Shown piece after piece: positions 5,570-8,962 of a stretch of 8,962 nt of DNA. A program made the translations under genes and the position numbers. The number at the start of each line of letters is the position of its first letter. Positions within the stretch are counted from its first letter, which is position 1. The notes under the pieces are model-generated. The model searched no databases. It was not told the origin of the DNA and saw nothing but the letters and a program-made list of their open reading frames with translations. This DNA comes from Deltaproteobacteria bacterium (lineage in GTDB: Bacteria; Bdellovibrionota; O2-12-FULL-43-9; JACQJE01), in NCBI GenBank assembly GCA_016205125.1, contig JACQJE010000126.1, positions 1-8,962 on the forward strand, read 5' to 3'.

Positions 5570-7423
5570 CTATTTTGGAGATGCGCCCGTTAAGTTTCCC
5601 GCGTACATTTCATTCAGGAGAGGGCTGTACTTTTGCTCACAAAAGCGACGGCGTATTTTGAGAGAGGGGGTTAGCTCCCCCTCCTCGATGGAAAGCTCTC
5701 GTTTGAGGATCCGAAACTGTTTGATCTGCTCATAAGAAGCGAGCTGTTGATTTACCGCAGAGAGTGCGCGGCTTACTTCGTTGACCATAAAGGGATCTGA
5801 TACAAGTTCCGCGAGGCTCCCGAACCTGATCTGATTCTGTACGGCAATCCTCTGCATGACCTCTGGGTTGAGCGCAAGAAGAGCGGTCAGGTACTTTCTC
5901 TTGTCCCCGTGAACGATTGCCTGGCTGATGATCGGATGAGATTTCAGAAGATTTTCGATTTTCTGGGGGGCGATATTCTTCCCTCCGGAAGTGACAATGA
6001 GATCTTTCTTGCGGTCGGTGATCTTGAGCAGACCTTCCGCGTCAATCTCGCCAATGTCACCGCTGTGAAACCATTCCCCCTCAAATGCGGCGTCCGTTGC
6101 TTCTTTGTCGCCAAAGTATCCGATAAAGACCTTTTCACTTCGGATCAAAATCTCTCCGTCACCCGAAATTTTCAACTCGACTTCGGGCAGCGCAGGTCCC
6201 ACCGTTCCAAACTGGTAGTGGTTTTCCCGATTCACCGTGATGGCGGCTGTTGTTTCAGTCAGCCCATAGCCTTCCAGGATCAGAATACCGGCGGCATGAA
6301 AGAACCCTGCAATTTCTCTTGCAAGGGGGGCACCCCCCGAAATAAAGAAGCGGATTCTCCCTCCAAATTTTCGGTTGAGCTTGGAAAAGACGAGCGCATA
6401 GGCGATCCGGTATTGAATCTTCAAGGCGAAGGGGATAGGCGATTGGCGCTGTCTAAATTCACTCACTCTTCTCCCGATCCGATGACTCCACCAGAAGAGT
6501 TTCTGCTTGAGAAGGGAGCCCTCCCGCACCTGAGAGAGAATCTTCTGATAAGCTTTCTCGTAAATCCTCGGCACGGAAAACATCAGGGTGGGATGGACCT
6601 CTGTCAAATTTTGCGCAATGGCATCGATGCTTTCGGCAAAGTGGGTGCACCACCCAAACCAGACATGCGCCAAATGCTCCACCCGCCCAAAAATATGGGC
6701 ATAGGGGAGAAAGGAGAGCGTGCTGTCCTTTGGCGTGATATCAAAGAGTTTCCCGAGGTCGGACAATTCAGAGATGAACTGACGGTGCTGGAGCATCGCC
6801 CCTTTTGGAGTCCCCGTTGTTCCGGAGGTGTAAACGATGGTGGCCAAATCGTCTCTCTTCAAATTTGAGGCGAGCGTTTCATACTCCTTTCGCAGGGCCT
6901 GAGCCGCGTTGCGTCCCCTCTGTCTCAGCTCGTCGAGCGTTAAGACGGGAAATTCGCGGGGTTTATTCTTGCCATTCCCTTTGGGTTTGTCGATCAGCAC
7001 CCCTGCTGTGAGAGGAGTCCCTTTCTTCTCTACTTTGGCAAGTTGGTACTCATTTTCTGCGATGAAGACCTTTGCTCCGGAGTGTTTGAGAATGTAAGTG
7101 ACATCTGCTGGTGTATTCGACTGATAAATCGGGACAGTGACTGCGCCGACAGAAAAAATGGCGAGATCAGAGTAGGACCATTCCGGCCTTGTTGTACAGA
7201 CGAGGGCCGCACGCTCCCCTTTTTTGACACCAAAAGAGAGGAGCCCTAAGGCCATTTCATCGACGGCATCGCGATAATCGTTCCATGTCTTTGAATGCCA
7301 GGTTCCCCCCTTTTTGAATTTGAAGGCGACGGCATTTCCATGGGATGCAACTCTTTTGCGGAAGACTTCAATAATGGTTTGAGGCGTCTGCACGATTCGA
7401 AATCCTTTTGGATAAGTTCCCAT
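5570..7423 (-). CDS. Long-chain fatty acid--CoA ligase (AMP-forming)
   Basis: This 617-residue ANL-superfamily enzyme matches the long FAA1/FadD15-type acyl-CoA synthetases. It activates fatty acids with ATP through an acyl-AMP and passes them to CoA. Motifs are complete: P-loop YTSGTTGTPKG (198-208), YGLTET (386-391), the ATP-binding HSGD with Asp456, the hinge TDRKKDLIVTSGGKNI (469-484) with Arg471, and the C-terminal LTPSLKIRR with the likely catalytic Lys589. The 340-370 region (FFISGGAPLARE) is also typical. No membrane segment is evident, and such enzymes sit in the cytoplasm or at the membrane face. The ATG at 7423 lacks a clear ribosome site. A GTG at 7393 (Val11) is preceded by AAAAGGA at nine bases and starts just before the conserved part, so it is a real alternative. 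The SCP2 gene follows after 12 bp. Confidence 0.95.
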   Translation of the reverse strand: MGTYPKGFRIVQTPQTIIEVFRKRVASHGNAVAFKFKKGGTWHSKTWNDYRDAVDEMALGLLSFGVKKGERAALVCTTRPEWSYSDLAIFSVGAVTVPIYQSNTPADVTYILKHSGAKVFIAENEYQLAKVEKKGTPLTAGVLIDKPKGNGKNKPREFPVLTLDELRQRGRNAAQALRKEYETLASNLKRDDLATIVYTSGTTGTPKGAMLQHRQFISELSDLGKLFDITPKDSTLSFLPYAHIFGRVEHLAHVWFGWCTHFAESIDAIAQNLTEVHPTLMFSVPRIYEKAYQKILSQVREGSLLKQKLFWWSHRIGRRVSEFRQRQSPIPFALKIQYRIAYALVFSKLNRKFGGRIRFFISGGAPLAREIAGFFHAAGILILEGYGLTETTAAITVNRENHYQFGTVGPALPEVELKISGDGEILIRSEKVFIGYFGDKEATDAAFEGEWFHSGDIGEIDAEGLLKITDRKKDLIVTSGGKNIAPQKIENLLKSHPIISQAIVHGDKRKYLTALLALNPEVMQRIAVQNQIRFGSLAELVSDPFMVNEVSRALSAVNQQLASYEQIKQFRILKRELSIEEGELTPSLKIRRRFCEQKYSPLLNEMYAGNLTGASPK

Positions 7424-7425
7424 TC

Positions 7426-7438
7426 TAGTTGAGAACTA
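7426..7438. promoter_or_regulatory. Short dyad in the acyl-CoA synthetase leader
   Basis: TAGTT (7426-7430) and AACTA (7434-7438) form a perfect inverted repeat around GAG, ending three bases before the annotated ATG. A wider imperfect symmetry, CTAGTT and AACCAG, extends it. It could be an operator for a fatty-acid-responsive regulator or a small mRNA hairpin limiting initiation. With only five perfect pairs it may also be chance. Confidence 0.25.
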
Positions 7439-7453
7439 ACCAGGACTTCGCAA

Positions 7454-7482
7454 TCTTTAATTTACAGACCGCACTTTGTCAA
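7454..7482 (-). promoter_or_regulatory. Candidate promoter of the acyl-CoA synthetase/SCP2 operon
   Basis: On the minus strand a perfect TTGACA (7482-7477) is followed after 17 bases by TAAAGA (7459-7454), a poor -10 with three consensus matches. It lies in the 69-base space between the helical-repeat gene and the synthetase gene and would give a leader of about 25 bases. No terminator is seen in that space, so readthrough from the upstream gene is also possible. Confidence 0.45.
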
Positions 7483-7492
7483 CGCAGCTTCT

Positions 7493-8764
7493 TTATTTCT
7501 TTGGGGAGTTGGAGAGGCGCGGTTTCACTAAAATGCCATCAGATGTGAAATAAGTATCGTAAGGCCCATCAATTTGTTGATCTGGCACTTGCGGCAACAG
7601 TGAAGGGGTGCTGCGCACCCAGTCTGCAAGATCAAACAGACGTTTTAGAGCGGTGCTCTCCCTTCGCCAATTTTCGAGCCATTTTTGGCAGGCATCGGTC
7701 TCAACTGCGCCAGGAGTAGGAATCTCTGATTGGGCGACGAGGTTTTCCTGCCGGTTGATCAGGTCAGCCAGTGCCTCTTTCTGGCGTTGCTGTTCTCCCC
7801 GCCAGTTTAGCTTAGCGACTTCTTCCTTAAGGAAGGAGAGGGCTTCGGGTGAACCGGTTGCCAATAAAGCATGGGCGATCTTTTCCTTTATCTCTGGGCG
7901 GTCATAGGGAAATTCCAGCCCTGACCAGAGATTCCGAAGCTCTGTCAGAATGTGGTCTTGAGTTTGAGGATCCATTTGTGAGGACATATTTCCAAGAGAG
8001 ATCGCAGCCTCACCCAGATGGTGAGATTGAACAACGCCGGGAGTCTGAGTCTGTATTCTCTTTTTTTCCTCATTGATCAGGCCAAAGAGTGCTGTTGCTG
8101 CCGATTTTTCTCCCGTTTTTCCTAATGCCTCTATTGCGGCATTTGTCCTTTCAGTAAATTCCTTTCTTGTGGTCTGCGCACGGACGACGCGCTCATGAAC
8201 ATCCGGATCGCTGTCATCTACCCATTCGCCATACTTGTTCTGATGCTGACGATAAGCGCGAGCGAGTGGAGGGGCTACGATTTTCTCAAAATCGTCCCCA
8301 TCTCTTAGCGCCCTGTTGAGTTGTTCTCTGGCTGCAGCTGAAGCCTGCGGGCCGCCAAGCGTTCCTAGTGTCTGGAGTATCGCTACCCTCTCCTGAGAGG
8401 GTAAGGCGGCCGATTTCAGCCTTTGAGAAAGGGGATCGATGACACCGTCGCGCTGTCCAATGTTCCCCAATATGTGGAGGGCGAGTTGTTTTCTGTTTGC
8501 ACTGGGGAGATCGCTCGCAACGATCTTTACCATTTCCCCGATGACCTGTTGATTGCCACTGCGACCTAAAGAGACGAGATTCTCAATTGTTTGCGAGTCC
8601 GGCTTTTCTCTGGTGTAGAACGAGTTAATGAGTGCGCTGGCGCTCTTTCCTTGTGCTGTTTCATCATCGGCTAGCGTCAAAGCACTCATCTGTAAAGTAA
8701 GCAACAGAAAAAAGGAGACTGAAAAGGGAGAAAAAGTTGGTTTTTCAAAAGAGACTCTTCTCAT
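7493..8764 (-). CDS. Exported alpha-helical (HEAT-like) repeat protein
   Basis: This 423-residue protein of unknown function has a signal peptide: MRR start, hydrophobic run at about residues 13-31, likely cleavage after ALTLA (32). No lipobox cysteine is present. The mature part is almost entirely helical, with repeating Leu/Ala-rich helix pairs such as QLALHILGNIGQRDGVIDPL, VAILQTLGTLGGPQASAAA, AAIEALGKTGEKSAATALF and IAHALLATGSPEALSFLKEE. Each looks like a HEAT or Armadillo-type unit with the common L-x-x-L-G-x-(I/L)-G turn. Such proteins usually act as binding scaffolds. The C-terminal 60 residues (from about SLLPQVPD) are non-repetitive. ATG 8764 is chosen because it gives a proper signal peptide. 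A TTG eight codons upstream (8788) extends the frame without a ribosome site. The ribosome site at 8764 is itself weak (AGGG, 12 bases away). Confidence 0.75.
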   Translation of the reverse strand: MRRVSFEKPTFSPFSVSFFLLLTLQMSALTLADDETAQGKSASALINSFYTREKPDSQTIENLVSLGRSGNQQVIGEMVKIVASDLPSANRKQLALHILGNIGQRDGVIDPLSQRLKSAALPSQERVAILQTLGTLGGPQASAAAREQLNRALRDGDDFEKIVAPPLARAYRQHQNKYGEWVDDSDPDVHERVVRAQTTRKEFTERTNAAIEALGKTGEKSAATALFGLINEEKKRIQTQTPGVVQSHHLGEAAISLGNMSSQMDPQTQDHILTELRNLWSGLEFPYDRPEIKEKIAHALLATGSPEALSFLKEEVAKLNWRGEQQRQKEALADLINRQENLVAQSEIPTPGAVETDACQKWLENWRRESTALKRLFDLADWVRSTPSLLPQVPDQQIDGPYDTYFTSDGILVKPRLSNSPKK

Positions 8765-8849
8765 TTTTAATGCTGACCCTGCTGGCAAAACGACGTGAGT
8801 GGCTTCTACCCCCTTTGAAATTGCAAAGAATGTGCCAGCGGCTGTTTTG

Positions 8850-8863
8850 AATATTTAAATATT
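8850..8863. repeat. 14-bp AT-only palindrome
   Basis: AATATTTAAATATT is perfectly symmetrical and lies about 86 bases upstream of the helical-repeat gene start. It could be a regulator site or part of an AT-rich promoter, but AT-only palindromes arise easily by chance. Confidence 0.3.
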
Positions 8864-8911
8864 GCGTTGTATTTTTAATGGGTTATGTTGTAAGCCTACT
8901 GATCAAAACAG

Positions 8912-8930
8912 ACGGTTGCGAAACAACCGT
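8912..8930. other. Small hairpin, possible minus-strand terminator
   Basis: ACGGTTG (8912-8918) pairs with CAACCGT (8924-8930) around CGAAA. On the minus strand the stem is followed by CTGTTTTGATC, a short T-run, so it may end a transcript entering from the right. Within the 8789-8962 gap I see no gene. A perfect TTGACA at 8939-8944 on the + strand could be a -35 box whose -10 lies outside the window. Confidence 0.3.
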
Positions 8931-8962
8931 ACAAAGTTTTGACAGAAAGCGTGATGATATAC

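Noticed and set aside
5909..6868. 319-codon open frame on the + strand
   Set aside because: It lies wholly antisense to the acyl-CoA synthetase, whose motifs are complete, and its translation has no recognisable domain.

Overview
The window looks like chromosomal DNA of moderate GC content from a Gram-negative bacterium. The reasons are an exported outer-membrane barrel protein, a lipid-linked sugar transferase with a PAP2 phosphatase, an exported helical-repeat protein, and a two-transmembrane HAMP protein. The HAMP-only protein and the FadD/SCP2 pair recall deltaproteobacteria and related environmental lineages. That placement is inference and cannot be fixed from sequence alone. No rRNA, tRNA, CRISPR array, transposase or phage gene is visible.

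Layout from left to right. Bases 1-120 carry a perfect 54-bp palindrome preceded by two degenerate partial copies of its own arm, a REP-like element. Next, on the + strand, come a GT39/ArnT-like membrane glycosyltransferase (121-1671) and a PAP2 lipid phosphatase (1668-2258), joined by an ATGA stop/start overlap. A 17-bp perfect hairpin (2261-2298) separates them from a convergent minus-strand gene for a TraF/PorV-like outer-membrane barrel (2299-3453). Upstream of that, also on the minus strand, is a compact toxin-antitoxin pair: a ribbon-helix-helix antitoxin (3831-4094) followed by a MazF/PemK toxin (3517-3834), again with an ATGA overlap. A gap of about 430 bp (4095-4525) has an AT-rich part that holds the toxin-antitoxin promoter. 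Its right part has more GC and contains several small hairpins and no convincing gene. A + strand promoter then leads into a 221-residue two-TM HAMP protein (4526-5191).

The right half is on the minus strand. It holds an exported alpha-helical repeat protein (7493-8764), a long-chain acyl-CoA synthetase (5570-7423) and an SCP2 sterol-carrier-type protein (5225-5557). The last two are 12 bp apart and almost certainly one operon, preceded by a TTGACA-type promoter and a short dyad in the leader. The final ~200 bp hold only a 14-bp AT palindrome, a 7-bp hairpin and a possible -35 box cut by the window edge.

Functionally there are two lipid modules: polyprenyl-phosphate sugar transfer plus lipid phosphate removal at the envelope, and fatty-acid activation plus acyl/lipid carriage in the cytoplasm. 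The others are a self-contained toxin-antitoxin module and three envelope proteins without an assigned job (barrel, HAMP protein, helical-repeat protein). I see no clearly new multi-gene system. The best leads are the repeat at the left edge, the gene-free segment before the HAMP gene, the altered first catalytic-loop motif of the GT39 protein, and the stand-alone HAMP protein.
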